Positions 1-11,497 of a stretch of 64,000 bases of DNA are shown here, piece after piece. This stretch comes from Candidatus Hydrogenedentota bacterium (GTDB lineage: Bacteria > Hydrogenedentota > Hydrogenedentia > Hydrogenedentales > SLHB01), in the NCBI GenBank assembly GCA_013359265.1, contig JABWCD010000018.1, positions 50,856 through 114,855 on the forward strand. The letters run 5' to 3'. A model generated the notes under the pieces. It was not told where the DNA came from. It ran no database searches and saw only the letters and a program-made list of their open reading frames with translations. Position 1 is the first letter of the stretch, and every line of letters begins with the position of its first letter. The translations under genes and the position numbers were made by a program.

Positions 1-10
1 CCCAGCCGCC

Positions 11-36
11 TTCGTGCTCGTGCTCTTGCTCGTCGA
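11..36. repeat. GTGCTC-type repeat copy at window start
   Basis: TTCGTGCTCGTGCTCTTGCT then CGTCGATC (11-38) is a third copy of the GTGCTC tract found at 52.5 and 63.6 kb, again in an intergenic setting upstream of gyrB. Confidence 0.5.
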
Positions 37-143
37 TCGGAACGTTCGAGCCCCGAAATTCGGGTACGAGTGAAGATGCGGGAGCACGGGCACGGACCCC
101 CGCCTGGGTAGCGCAAAAAATCGGATAAAGACGCTATTTTCGG

Positions 144-173
144 TTGTGCTTAACCCCCCAATTTTGCTATACT
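144..173 (+). promoter_or_regulatory. Candidate gyrB promoter
   Basis: A TATACT -10 hexamer (168-173) is preceded by TG one base upstream, giving an extended -10. A weak TTGTGC -35 (144-149) lies 18 bp upstream. It ends 26 bp before the gyrB start codon. The assignment is by eye only. Confidence 0.45.
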
Positions 174-184
174 TGTGCAGTTAG

Positions 185-2674
<2,490 letters not shown>

Positions 2675-2676
2675 CC

Positions 2677-3210
2677 GTGATGGCGGCGCATGAGCGTGAG
2701 TCGATGACGAGTAGTGCCGTGCCGGAGCCGCCGAAAATTGTGCGATACCAATTAACGCTGGACGATTACATGGCCGCAACGCGTATTCACCCGTCACGTA
2801 AGCAGATCGTTCAGACCTTGATTTTTATCGGAATCGCTTTTGCGCTGATCGGCGTGCTTTTTGTGCTGCACGACAGTCTCATGATAGCGCTGCTTTTTTT
2901 CGTATTGGCGGTTCTGAGTCCAATTTTGACGATGCGCGCAATGATGGATGCCGCAAAGAAGAATTATGCATCCATGAGTTCCGTGCTTTCCCAACCCCTG
3001 GAACTGACCTATGGCAAAGGGTTTGTTACGTACCAGACGGAACGCACATACGCGCGCATGATGTGGTTTTACCAGATTATTCGAGCAGAACAAATGAGAT
3101 TATTGTGCCTGTCAAACAACACATACTGGATCGTTCCCGTGCGCGTGTTCGATAGTCACGAAGCGCTCGCGGAGTTCGACGCGATCTGCGGCCAACTTTC
3201 GGAAAGTTAG
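2677..3210 (+). CDS. YcxB-like two-TM membrane protein
   Basis: The protein has up to 177 aa. An N-terminal YQLTLDDYMAA motif is followed by two adjacent hydrophobic helices (about residues 45-66 and 68-90), then a soluble C-terminal part with YGKGFVTYQTE and a late IVPVRVFDS segment. This layout resembles the YcxB-like family, whose function is not established. The start is uncertain: GTG 2677, ATG 2680 and ATG 2704 are all possible and none has a strong ribosome binding site. It lies 2 bp behind gyrB and is probably cotranscribed with it. Membrane location is inferred from hydrophobicity. Confidence 0.7.
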   Translation: MMAAHERESMTSSAVPEPPKIVRYQLTLDDYMAATRIHPSRKQIVQTLIFIGIAFALIGVLFVLHDSLMIALLFFVLAVLSPILTMRAMMDAAKKNYASMSSVLSQPLELTYGKGFVTYQTERTYARMMWFYQIIRAEQMRLLCLSNNTYWIVPVRVFDSHEALAEFDAICGQLSES

Positions 3211-3237
3211 GGCCATTGGCCGTGCATATCTTCAGCC

Positions 3238-3693
3238 ATGCTGATACGTATCGATGATTTGGATGGTCCGGAGATCGCGGCATTTCTCGAAGAACATTTG
3301 AACGAGATGCGCGCGATCTCGCCGCCGGAGAGCGTGCATGCGCTGGACTTGGAAAAATTGCGCAGGCCGGAGATCACGTTCTGGACCGTGTGGGACGACA
3401 ACGCGCTTATCGGGTCCGGGGCGTTGAAAGAGTTGGATGCAGACCACGGCGAGATAAAGTCGATGCGAACGGCGAAGGCCTATAAACAAAAAGGTATCGC
3501 GTCGGCGTTGATGAATGTGATGCTGGATGAAGCACGGAAGCGCCGGTATCGTCGGTTGAGTTTGGAAACGGGATCGATGGCCTTCTTCGAACCCGCGAGA
3601 AGATTGTATTCGAAGTTTGGATTCGTGTATTGCGCGCCGTTCGCAGACTACGTAGAGGACCCGAACAGCGTTTTCATGACGATGGAACTGTGA
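3238..3693 (+). CDS. GNAT family N-acetyltransferase
   Basis: This 151-aa protein is the usual size of a single GNAT domain, which transfers an acetyl group from acetyl-CoA to an amine. The acetyl-CoA-binding motif A is visible as KQKGIASALM at about residues 82-91, followed by motif B around RLSLETG and RRLYSKFGFVY, where the Tyr can act as general acid. The substrate cannot be told from sequence. It lies between gyrB and gyrA on the same strand, 27 bp after the YcxB-like gene and 21 bp before gyrA, which suggests cotranscription but not necessarily a related function. Confidence 0.88.
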   Translation: MLIRIDDLDGPEIAAFLEEHLNEMRAISPPESVHALDLEKLRRPEITFWTVWDDNALIGSGALKELDADHGEIKSMRTAKAYKQKGIASALMNVMLDEARKRRYRRLSLETGSMAFFEPARRLYSKFGFVYCAPFADYVEDPNSVFMTMEL

Positions 3694-3714
3694 GACCTAC
3701 AAGGGTATGGGTGA

Positions 3715-6228
3715 ATGCTAGAGAAAAGTAACGAACGAATCGTCCCTATCGCGATTGAGCAAGAACTAAAAACCTCGTTCATGGACTATTCCATGAGCGT
3801 GATCGTGAGCCGTGCGTTGCCGGACGTGCGGGACGGGCTGAAGCCGGTGCACCGGCGCGTGTTGTACGCGATGCACGAGATGGGCCTCGTCCACAACCGC
3901 GCGTACCGCAAGTCCGCGGCGGTGGTCGGCGAGACAATGGGTAAATACCACCCGCACGGCGACCAGGCGATCTACGACACGCTGGTGCGCATGGCGCAGC
4001 CGTGGTCCCTGCGCAACGTGCTCGTGGACGGCCAGGGCAACTTCGGCTCCGTGGACGGCGACAGCCCGGCGGCAATGCGGTACACCGAGTGCCGTATGGC
4101 GCCCATCACCGCCCTGCTGCTTCAGGACATCGAGAAGCAGACCGTCGACATGGCGCCGAACTACGACGAAAAGTTCCAAGAACCGACCGTGCTGCCGTCG
4201 GCGTTCCCGAACCTGCTCGTCAACGGTTCCTACGGCATCGCCGTCGGCATGGCGACGAGTTGTCCGCCGCACAACATCACCGAGGTGTGCGACGCCGTCA
4301 TTCACTACATCGACAATCCCGAGTGCAACACGAACGACCTGATGCGCTTCATCGAAGGGCCGGACTTCCCGACCGGCGGTATCATCTACGGCCGCGAAGG
4401 TCTCGGCGAGGCGTATCACACCGGCCGCGGCAAAATAAGCGTGCGCGCGAAGGTCCTGTTCGAGCACGACAAAGCGTCCGGCAAAGACCGCATCATCGTC
4501 ACCGAGATTCCCTACCAGGTGAACAAGTCACGCCTCATCGAATCCATCGCCGCGCTCGTGCGCGAGAAGACGGTCGAGGGCATTACCGATCTGCGCGACG
4601 AATCCGACCGCGACGGCATGCGCATCCTCATTGAAGTGCGCAAAGGCGACGAACCGCAGGTGATCCTGAACCAGCTCTACAAGCACACGCAGATGCAGGA
4701 GACGTTCAGCATCCTCATGCTGGCGCTCGTGAATAACCAGCCGCGCGTGTTGTCGCTCTACGAGGTCATCCACTACTACGTCAAGCACCGCGCGGAGATT
4801 GTGCGCCGGAGGACGGAGTTCGACCTGCGCAAAGCGGAAGAGCGCGCGCACATCGTCGAGGGCCTGCTCAAAGCGATCGACCACATCGACGAAGTCATCC
4901 AGATCATTCGCAGTTCGGAAACGCCGGAGTCCGCGCGCGACCGATTGATGGAACGGTTCAAGTTCACGCACATTCAGGCGAACGAAATCCTCGCGATGCG
5001 CCTGCGCCGCCTGACCGGTCTCGAACGCGAGGAACTCGAAAAGGAATACGCCGATCTGTTGAAACAGATCGAAATGTTCAAGCACATCCTCTCAAGCGAA
5101 CGCACGATTCTCGCCGAAGTACGCAAGGAACTCGTCGCGATTAAGGACAAGTACGGCGACGCGCGCCGCACGCAAATCCTCGGCGAGCGCACCGAGTTCA
5201 GCGTCGAAGACCTTATCGCCGACGAAGAGATGGTCGTCACCGTCTCGAACATGGGCTACATCAAGCGCGTGCCCGTCGCCGCATACCGCAAGCAACGCCG
5301 CGGCGGCAAAGGCGTCACCGGTATGGACACGAAGGACGAGGACTTTGTCCGCGACCTGTTCATCGCGTCCGCGCACCAGTACATGCTGTTCTTCACGAAC
5401 AAGGGCCGCGTCTACTGGCGCAAGGTGCACGAACTGCCAAAAGCCAGCCGCACCGCGCGCGGCCGCGCGATCGTGAACGTGCTCGACCTCTCCGGCGACG
5501 AAGTCGTGACCGCGTGCCTGCCCGTCCGCAATCTCGAAGAAGAAAACAAGTACGTCTTCATGGTCACCGAGAAAGGCACGGTAAAGAAGACCGAACTCAA
5601 GGCGTTCAGTAACCCGCGCGCGACCGGCATCATAGCGCTGGGTCTCGAAAAGGACGACAAACTCATCGACGTGCAAATCACCTCCGGCGAGGACAACATC
5701 CTCATCGCCACGTATCTCGGCATGTCGATTCGCTTCCCGGAGAAAGACGTGCGCCCGATGGGCCGCGCCGCCGCAGGCGTTATCGGTATCCGCCTCGAGG
5801 AAGGCGACCGCGTGATTGGCGTGTCCATCGCGGGCGATGACAAGACCGTCCTGAGCGTCGTTGAAAACGGCTACGGCAAGCGCACGCAGGTCGGTGAGTA
5901 CCGCCTGCAACACCGCGGCGGGTCCGGCATCATCAACATCAAAACCACCGAACGCAACGGCAACGTCGTCGCGATGATGACCGTTGACGACAGCGACGAC
6001 ATCGTCTGCGTATCGACGGACGGCATTGTCATGCGCTGCTCGGTGAGGGACATCCGCACGATCGGCCGCAATACGCAGGGCGTGAAGGTCATGACGCCCG
6101 GCGCGGGCGCGAAGGTCAGTGCCGTCGCGCGGGCCGTGCCCGAAGAGAAGGGCGATCAAGCCGCGGACGCCGCCGCGCCCGAAGGCGTGCCCGCGAGCGA
6201 CGCGGATGCCACGGAAGAGGAAGAATAA
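3715..6228 (+). CDS. gyrA: DNA gyrase subunit A
   Basis: This is the breakage-reunion subunit of gyrase, 837 aa. The catalytic tyrosine is Y123 in AAMRYTECRM. The C-terminal domain carries the GyrA box QRRGGKG, which separates gyrase from Topo IV, and six beta-pinwheel blades. It ends in an acidic tail rich in Glu and Ala. The quinolone-determining region reads HPHGDQAIYD, so the position equivalent to E. coli Ser83 is Gln84, while the Asp87 equivalent (D88) is kept. The ATG at 3715 follows AAGGG about 10 nt upstream. A hairpin after the stop (6260-6290) may end the gyrB-gyrA transcript. Confidence 0.99.
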   Translation: MLEKSNERIVPIAIEQELKTSFMDYSMSVIVSRALPDVRDGLKPVHRRVLYAMHEMGLVHNRAYRKSAAVVGETMGKYHPHGDQAIYDTLVRMAQPWSLRNVLVDGQGNFGSVDGDSPAAMRYTECRMAPITALLLQDIEKQTVDMAPNYDEKFQEPTVLPSAFPNLLVNGSYGIAVGMATSCPPHNITEVCDAVIHYIDNPECNTNDLMRFIEGPDFPTGGIIYGREGLGEAYHTGRGKISVRAKVLFEHDKASGKDRIIVTEIPYQVNKSRLIESIAALVREKTVEGITDLRDESDRDGMRILIEVRKGDEPQVILNQLYKHTQMQETFSILMLALVNNQPRVLSLYEVIHYYVKHRAEIVRRRTEFDLRKAEERAHIVEGLLKAIDHIDEVIQIIRSSETPESARDRLMERFKFTHIQANEILAMRLRRLTGLEREELEKEYADLLKQIEMFKHILSSERTILAEVRKELVAIKDKYGDARRTQILGERTEFSVEDLIADEEMVVTVSNMGYIKRVPVAAYRKQRRGGKGVTGMDTKDEDFVRDLFIASAHQYMLFFTNKGRVYWRKVHELPKASRTARGRAIVNVLDLSGDEVVTACLPVRNLEEENKYVFMVTEKGTVKKTELKAFSNPRATGIIALGLEKDDKLIDVQITSGEDNILIATYLGMSIRFPEKDVRPMGRAAAGVIGIRLEEGDRVIGVSIAGDDKTVLSVVENGYGKRTQVGEYRLQHRGGSGIINIKTTERNGNVVAMMTVDDSDDIVCVSTDGIVMRCSVRDIRTIGRNTQGVKVMTPGAGAKVSAVARAVPEEKGDQAADAAAPEGVPASDADATEEEE

Positions 6229-6259
6229 GCACCCTCGACGCGAGGATTCTATGGAGTGC

Positions 6260-6290
6260 GGTAGCAGAGTCCGCTTCGGACGGCGCTACC
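6260..6290 (+). terminator. Hairpin downstream of gyrA
   Basis: GGTAGC (6260-6265) pairs with GCTACC (6285-6290), and an inner GTCCG/CGGAC stem closes a three-base loop. It lies 32 bp after the gyrA stop. Only GCTTTGG follows, so a classical T-run is missing and termination is tentative. Confidence 0.45.
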
Positions 6291-6406
6291 GCTTTGGCTC
6301 CCGGCAGAGCCGGAGTTCTTCGCGCACACCGTGAACGTAGCTCAATCCGACGCAGCGCCACGCGGGCCAATGCCGTAGCGCAAACTACCGCCCCGGACCC
6401 AATGCC

Positions 6407-6994
6407 CTACAGCGTGACTGTCAACGTTGCGGCGGCAGTCAGTGGCGCGGGCTGGCCGTCGGCTCCGGGGGCCTGAACGGCCTCGCCATTCGCATTGTAG
6501 GCGTTCACCGCAACCGCAACCTCCCCCGCCGCGAGCGCCGCGGGAAGCGCCGTGCTGCGTGACCAAACCCCGTCTCCCGCTGTTACGTCGCCTTCGGTGC
6601 CGTTGTCGAACAAGTCCACCTTGCTATCGCCAACGGTCGCGGCCACCGTGTCGATGGCGCGGTTCGGGTCGGCGACGATCGCGGTGATGAGGACGTTTTC
6701 CCCCGCTTTGGCCGACGCTGGTTCAACCGTCACGGACTTGATCGCCGGCTGCGTGGCATCCGCGGGGGCCGCGGCCTTCTCCTCCTCGGTCATCACGCTG
6801 TGGACGTTCAACTTGAGAGGGTCGGCAGTCGCGGTTGCGCCGCCGAGACCAAGCTCCTGCAACTTCTGAAGTATGGGCACCAACTCCTCGACCGGTCCCG
6901 AAATCGTGATCGAGACGGTTACTTCTCCGTGCGCGGGCGCACTGGCGACAAGCAAGGCAACGAACAGGCATGCAATCCAACCCCGACGTAACAT
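6407..6994 (-). CDS. Secreted protein with Ig-like/choice-of-anchor domain
   Basis: This 195-aa protein has a clear signal peptide (MLRRGWIACLFVALLVASAPAHG). The mature part has a short N-terminal helix-forming region (EELVPILQKLQELG), an acidic linker, and a C-terminal all-beta domain. That domain has the DNGTEGDVTAGDGVWSR pattern typical of bacterial Ig-like or choice-of-anchor folds with an Asp/Gly-rich turn. The start is ATG 6994 because GGGGAG lies 9 nt upstream and the signal peptide begins there. Longer in-frame starts would put an Arg-rich stretch before it. It follows the rhamnose isomerase gene on the minus strand. Function unknown. Confidence 0.7.
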   Translation of the reverse strand: MLRRGWIACLFVALLVASAPAHGEVTVSITISGPVEELVPILQKLQELGLGGATATADPLKLNVHSVMTEEEKAAAPADATQPAIKSVTVEPASAKAGENVLITAIVADPNRAIDTVAATVGDSKVDLFDNGTEGDVTAGDGVWSRSTALPAALAAGEVAVAVNAYNANGEAVQAPGADGQPAPLTAAATLTVTL

Positions 6995-7121
6995 GGCGCG
7001 ATCTCCCCGGTAGTCCCGCCGCGCACGATTGCGCGGCCCCTTCACACGTACCACACTCTACCGCGATCCACGCGGCGGTACAATAGCAACCTTCCGGTAC
7101 AACCGCGTTCGTGGCGCCGAA

Positions 7122-8348
7122 CTACCCGGGATAGCCCGACGCAAACGAGCTTCCCGTGTTCGCTGCTCGCGCCTTCCGCACCTTTTCCAGGTAGCCGCTC
7201 GCGCGGAATGCCGCCAGCGGGCTGGGGTCAATACCCATCTCGGCGCGAACCTGCCCAAGCAGCGGCCGCACGTCCGTCTGATAGGCCGCTTGCAGCGTCT
7301 CTTCCGCCGCGACGATGTCGCCATTCTCCTGCGCTTCGCGCAGCGCCCTGCGATCGACCAGCGACGCGCGGGCGTACGCCGCCTGGCAGTTCACCACGGA
7401 CTGAATCATTTCCTCGATTTTCGATTTAAGGTTGTGGCTCTGATCGATCATGTATGCGACATTCATGCGGGCCGCCGGGTCGTCCTCTGCCGCGACAAGT
7501 TCGTTATAGATTAGGAAGAGCTCGTAGGGGTTGATGCTGCCGACGCTCACGTCGTCATCCGCGTACTTCTTGTTGTTGAAATGGAACCCGCCCAGCTTGC
7601 CTTCGTCGATAAGAAACGCGACGATGTGCTCGATGTTCGTGCCGAGGGCATGGTGACCGAGATCGATGAGCACCTGCGCGCGATCGCCGAGTCGTTTGCA
7701 GAAGGCATACGACATGCCCCAATCCGCGATATCCGTGTGGTAAAACGCCGGCTCGAAAAACTTGTACTCGACCAACATCCGCATATTCGGTGGCATGGCG
7801 TCGTAACACGCCTGCAGTCCTTCCTGCATCCACCGCTTGCGCCGCCGAAAATCGCCCTGACCCGGATAATTCGTGCCGTCCGCAAACCAAAGGCTCAGAA
7901 TGTCCGAGTCGGAGGCTTTCGCGATCTCGATGCACTCGATCAAATGTTCGAGCGCCTTCCTCCGCACGCGCGCGTCTTCGTGCGTCAAGCTCCCCAGCTT
8001 GTAGTCATCGTCTTGAAACAGGTTCGGATTGATCGCGCCGATGCGCACGCCCAATTGTTTCGCGTAGGCGTTTAACGCGGTGAAATCGTCCACTTTGTCC
8101 CACGGAATGTGAATTGCCACCGACGGCGCCACGCCCGTGAATTTGTGGACGATTGCCGCGTCCTCCATCTTCTCGAACGGATTGCGCGGCACGCCTTCCT
8201 GCGGAAACACCTTGAATCGCGTGCCTGAATTGCCGTACGCCCACGACGGCGTTTCGATGTGGTGGCGTTTAATGCGCTCCTTTATCGGCCCGAGATCGCC
8301 GAATAGTTCTTCGAGCGCTGAAAGCGCGTTGTGGTCCGAATTCTTCAC
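7122..8348 (-). CDS. rhaI: L-rhamnose isomerase (RhaI type)
   Basis: The 408-aa TIM-barrel sugar isomerase starts with the family signature [13 protein letters not shown], as in the Pseudomonas stutzeri/Bacillus type of L-rhamnose isomerase, which interconverts L-rhamnose and L-rhamnulose with a divalent metal. Likely metal ligands are E194 (LVEYKFF), D229 (VLIDLGHH) and H256 (GGFHFNN). The start is GTG 8348, with GGAG 7 nt upstream, only 15 bp after the stop of the Lpt permease gene, so the two are probably one operon. No rhamnulose kinase or aldolase gene is in the window, so a different sugar substrate is possible; enzymes of this type are known to be promiscuous. Confidence 0.82.
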   Translation of the reverse strand: MKNSDHNALSALEELFGDLGPIKERIKRHHIETPSWAYGNSGTRFKVFPQEGVPRNPFEKMEDAAIVHKFTGVAPSVAIHIPWDKVDDFTALNAYAKQLGVRIGAINPNLFQDDDYKLGSLTHEDARVRRKALEHLIECIEIAKASDSDILSLWFADGTNYPGQGDFRRRKRWMQEGLQACYDAMPPNMRMLVEYKFFEPAFYHTDIADWGMSYAFCKRLGDRAQVLIDLGHHALGTNIEHIVAFLIDEGKLGGFHFNNKKYADDDVSVGSINPYELFLIYNELVAAEDDPAARMNVAYMIDQSHNLKSKIEEMIQSVVNCQAAYARASLVDRRALREAQENGDIVAAEETLQAAYQTDVRPLLGQVRAEMGIDPSPLAAFRASGYLEKVRKARAANTGSSFASGYPG

Positions 8349-8363
8349 GGCACGACTCCGAAA

Positions 8364-9434
8364 CTAGGTTGGCGTTCGCCAGTACATGAACATTCCGGCG
8401 GCGAGAAAGACCGCGTTTGCGGACCACGCCGCGGCGACTGGCGAAATGCGTTCCGCGTAACCCAAGCCCGTCGTGAACGAGAACACCAGCATGTACGTAA
8501 TGGCAATCACGACGCTCGTCCCAAAGCCGATCGCGAGCCCGCCGCGGCGCAGCCGCACTGCAAACGGAATCGCCAGCCAGATCATCGCGAAACTCAGCAC
8601 GGGCTGCGAGTACTTCGCGTAGTAGTCTACCTGAAGCCGCGCGGAAGGAATGTTGCGCTCGGACGCAATCACGATATCCTCCTTGAGCTGTTTCGCCGTC
8701 TTGGTCTCCGCCGGCTTGTCGAGCGCAAACAGCGCGTCCGGCGTTTCCGTGATTGGCGCGGGCGCGCGGCGAATCGCGCGCGACAGCAACACGTCGCTGA
8801 TCTCGCACCATAACCCGTCTTCAAGCATCCATTGGCGCTGGTTCTCGTCCCAGTACATCCGGCGCGCCCGGACCTGGCGGATTGTGTCTCCTTCCCGCGC
8901 GAACATCAGCACGCCCTCGCCGGTCAGCGCGACGCGGTTGAACTTTTCGAGGTTGCACGTCCAGCCGCCTTCGAGGTTGGACCAGGTCCTGCCCCTGCGA
9001 TCGCGGGGGTCGCTCAGCGAAAAGTAGTTCCGGTCGATGTGCTCCGCCTCGACGGCCGCGGAGGTGCCCCACGTCTCGTTCAGCACGAACTGTCCGCCCG
9101 CAAAGACCATCGATAGCACAATTGGCATCCGCACGAACCGCCGCAGGCTGATCCCACTCGCGGTCACTGCGGTGACTTCGTTGTGTTGCGCGGCGTCCCC
9201 CAGCACCAACAGCGCGGAAATCAGCAGGGAGAACGGCGCAACCCGCTGAATCACGGACGGCAGGAAATTGAGATAGTACTGAATGACGACGTCACTGGGA
9301 ACATTGTACTTACGAATATCTACCAGACGATGTGTAAACAGATCGATGAACACATAGACCAGCGACAGTGCAACCAGCGCCTGGAGGAGCGTGGTTGTCA
9401 TGCGAAACAGGAGGTATCTGTCAAGCGTTTTCAC
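8364..9434 (-). CDS. LptF/LptG-family LPS export permease
   Basis: This is an inner-membrane permease of the YjgP/YjgQ family, which with LptB and LptC extracts lipopolysaccharide from the inner membrane. Three hydrophobic segments are visible at the N-terminal side, then a large periplasmic domain (about residues 120-260), then three more helices near the C-terminus ending in FMYWRTPT. The N-terminal KTLDRYLLFRM and the VTAVTASGISLRR stretch are typical of the family. I chose GTG 9434 because GGGA lies upstream and KTLDRY is the usual beginning; TTG 9455 would add seven residues. LptF and LptG cannot be told apart here. Confidence 0.88.
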   Translation of the reverse strand: MKTLDRYLLFRMTTTLLQALVALSLVYVFIDLFTHRLVDIRKYNVPSDVVIQYYLNFLPSVIQRVAPFSLLISALLVLGDAAQHNEVTAVTASGISLRRFVRMPIVLSMVFAGGQFVLNETWGTSAAVEAEHIDRNYFSLSDPRDRRGRTWSNLEGGWTCNLEKFNRVALTGEGVLMFAREGDTIRQVRARRMYWDENQRQWMLEDGLWCEISDVLLSRAIRRAPAPITETPDALFALDKPAETKTAKQLKEDIVIASERNIPSARLQVDYYAKYSQPVLSFAMIWLAIPFAVRLRRGGLAIGFGTSVVIAITYMLVFSFTTGLGYAERISPVAAAWSANAVFLAAGMFMYWRTPT

Positions 9435-9569
9435 GTGCCGGGGATTCCCACTCAATCGCCAATTCTACCAGATGGGCAGACCATGCTTCCTGACCTGCTG
9501 TGATAATCGGGAATCGCGGTGGTACATTGGAGCGGGAAGGTTCTCTTTGCTGCAACGGAGACCCCAGTC

Positions 9570-10769
9570 GTGCGCCTTCAGCGGTATGCGTACGCCCACG
9601 CATTTCTCGTGCTCTTCGCCGTCCGGCATGCCCTTGCCACGGACGGCAACGAGTTAATTGGCATCGGCGCCATCCAGAAGGGCACCGCCGGCGCGGGCGT
9701 AGCTGTTCCGCAGGACGCCACGTGGATACTGCTCAATCCTGCCGGCATCATCGCGCTCGACAAGCGGATTGACGTGTCCGGCGAGTTCCTCGACCTCTAC
9801 CGCGGGGCCGAACCCCACGGCCTGCCGATTATCGTGAACCCCCGCGCGTTCCAACTCGCGGACCACGGCACGATCTTTGTGCCTTCGATCGCGATGGTCT
9901 GGCCGCTCGAACACGGCACCTTGGGCTTTGGAATTCTCGGGACACAGGGCAACAATGCCGACTATGACCGCTCGCGTACGACTTTGCCGTTTTCGCGCGG
10001 TAACGATCGCCGCTCCGACCTTCAGGTCGCGCGCATGCCAATATCCTACGCGTACCAGTTCGACAACGGCTGGACCATTGGCGGGTCAATCATGCCGGTC
10101 TTCACGGTGTTCCGCACCGATTCGCTTACACTGCAGCTACGGCCGACCGAGGGCGACTACAAGCGCGAGGTGGGCTTCGGCATCGGCGTCCAGCTCGCCC
10201 TGTACAAGGAGTGGGAGCGCTTGAGCTTTGGCGCAACGTGGCGCTCGCGCCAGTTTGTCGAACAGTACAAGCTGTACGAAGAACCCATCCGTTGGAACCT
10301 CGATCTGCCGGAAGTCATTCAGGTGGGCGCGGCGTGGAAGGTGACGGACAAACTGCAACTTCTCGCCGACTACAAGTTCCAGCATTGGTCCAAGCTCAAG
10401 CAGTTTCACAACCCCACGATTAAGGGCGGGTTGGGGTGGAACGATCAGGACATCTACAAGGTCGGCGCAATCTACACGGTGAATGACAACTGGATTCTGC
10501 GCGCGGGCTACTCGCGCGGCAACCCCGCCGTGGACGAACAGCATATCTTCGCGAACATCTTGACGCCCGCGATCGCCGAAGACCACTTCACGTTCGGCTT
10601 CACCAAGAGACTCACCGAACGCTCCGAGTTCCATTTCGCGTGGACCCACACATTTCCCGAAGATAGGGCCGATGACGGCACCGGCGACATCTTCTCGAAA
10701 CTCGGCCGCGGCTCGCGCGTGCAATACGAAGAAGACGCGTACACGTTCCAGTACACGTTCAAATTCTGA
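9570..10769 (+). CDS. OmpP1/FadL/TodX-family outer membrane protein
   Basis: The product (399 aa) is an outer-membrane beta-barrel of the FadL transporter family, which takes up long-chain fatty acids or other hydrophobic compounds. The start GTG 9570 has GGAG 9 nt upstream and begins a signal peptide ending at HALATDG. The mature N-terminus has the family's IGIGAIQKGTAGAGVAVPQDATWILLNPAG-like hatch region. Later come alternating beta strands such as LQLLADYKFQHWS and WILRAGYSRGNPAVD, and the chain ends in an aromatic barrel signature (YTFQYTFKF). It is divergent from the Lpt gene and convergent with the deacetylase gene, with 5 bp between the stops. The ligand is unknown. Confidence 0.87.
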   Translation: MRLQRYAYAHAFLVLFAVRHALATDGNELIGIGAIQKGTAGAGVAVPQDATWILLNPAGIIALDKRIDVSGEFLDLYRGAEPHGLPIIVNPRAFQLADHGTIFVPSIAMVWPLEHGTLGFGILGTQGNNADYDRSRTTLPFSRGNDRRSDLQVARMPISYAYQFDNGWTIGGSIMPVFTVFRTDSLTLQLRPTEGDYKREVGFGIGVQLALYKEWERLSFGATWRSRQFVEQYKLYEEPIRWNLDLPEVIQVGAAWKVTDKLQLLADYKFQHWSKLKQFHNPTIKGGLGWNDQDIYKVGAIYTVNDNWILRAGYSRGNPAVDEQHIFANILTPAIAEDHFTFGFTKRLTERSEFHFAWTHTFPEDRADDGTGDIFSKLGRGSRVQYEEDAYTFQYTFKF

Positions 10770-10774
10770 TCCGA

Positions 10775-11497
10775 CTACAACACGTGCCGGAAGACCATAT
10801 ATCCCTCAGCGGCTTCGACGCTGATCTCTCGCCCACGCACCCGCGCGGTGTACTCGACGTTCTGCAAACTCGAATGGTGGATCGCGTCGCGCATTTGCGA
10901 TTTGTGCATTGACAGCGCCTTCAGCTTGTGCTCCAGGAACGCGCTGATATCGACGTAAAAGTTCGGGTGAAACTTCTCGCGCTCGAGACTCCAGAACAGC
11001 GAGGTGTTGTCGTATCCCAGCACGATCCGTTGAAACGGCTTCGCCGACGGCACGCCCGGACGCAGCGCCGTCCACGCGGCGCGAAAAACCGCGTCATGAT
11101 CCTGATTGTATGATGACACCGGAATCGCGACCATCGTCGGTTTCAACCGATCCAGGGCCAACTTGGCGTCGCGCTCGAACAGCGCAATCAAATCGCGCCG
11201 CGGCATCGCGTCGAGACGCAGGTGCGTCTGCTCGTCGCGGAACAGGATTTCCCAATCGTCGACCTTCAGGTAGTCCATCACCGATTTCAATTCGGCTTCG
11301 CGCGTGCCGCCGCTGACTTCTCCCGGTTTGCCGTCGTAATGCTTCAAATCCCCGACGGAACACACGATGCAGTAGACCTCGCCGCCAAGGTGCTTGATGC
11401 GCGCCATTGTGCCCGCGCAGCCAAAACACTCGTCGTCGGCGTGCGGCGCAATGACCAACAAGCGTTGCTTGGAAAGGAAGACGTCTTCAGGCGTCAA
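10775..11497 (-). CDS. PIG-L (LmbE) family deacetylase
   Basis: This 240-aa zinc-dependent N-deacetylase has the hallmark PHADDECFG (H19, D21, D22), which provides metal ligands and the catalytic Asp. Family members remove acetyl from N-acetylglucosaminyl groups (GlcNAc-PI, MshB, BshB). The start is TTG 11497, with GGGAG 7 nt upstream, overlapping the end of the preceding glycosyltransferase gene by 11 bp, so the genes are translationally coupled. With two GT4 enzymes upstream, it probably deacetylates an amino-sugar glycoconjugate. A bacillithiol-type BshA/BshB pair is a less likely alternative, since no BshC is visible. Confidence 0.85.
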   Translation of the reverse strand: MTPEDVFLSKQRLLVIAPHADDECFGCAGTMARIKHLGGEVYCIVCSVGDLKHYDGKPGEVSGGTREAELKSVMDYLKVDDWEILFRDEQTHLRLDAMPRRDLIALFERDAKLALDRLKPTMVAIPVSSYNQDHDAVFRAAWTALRPGVPSAKPFQRIVLGYDNTSLFWSLEREKFHPNFYVDISAFLEHKLKALSMHKSQMRDAIHHSSLQNVEYTARVRGREISVEAAEGYMVFRHVL

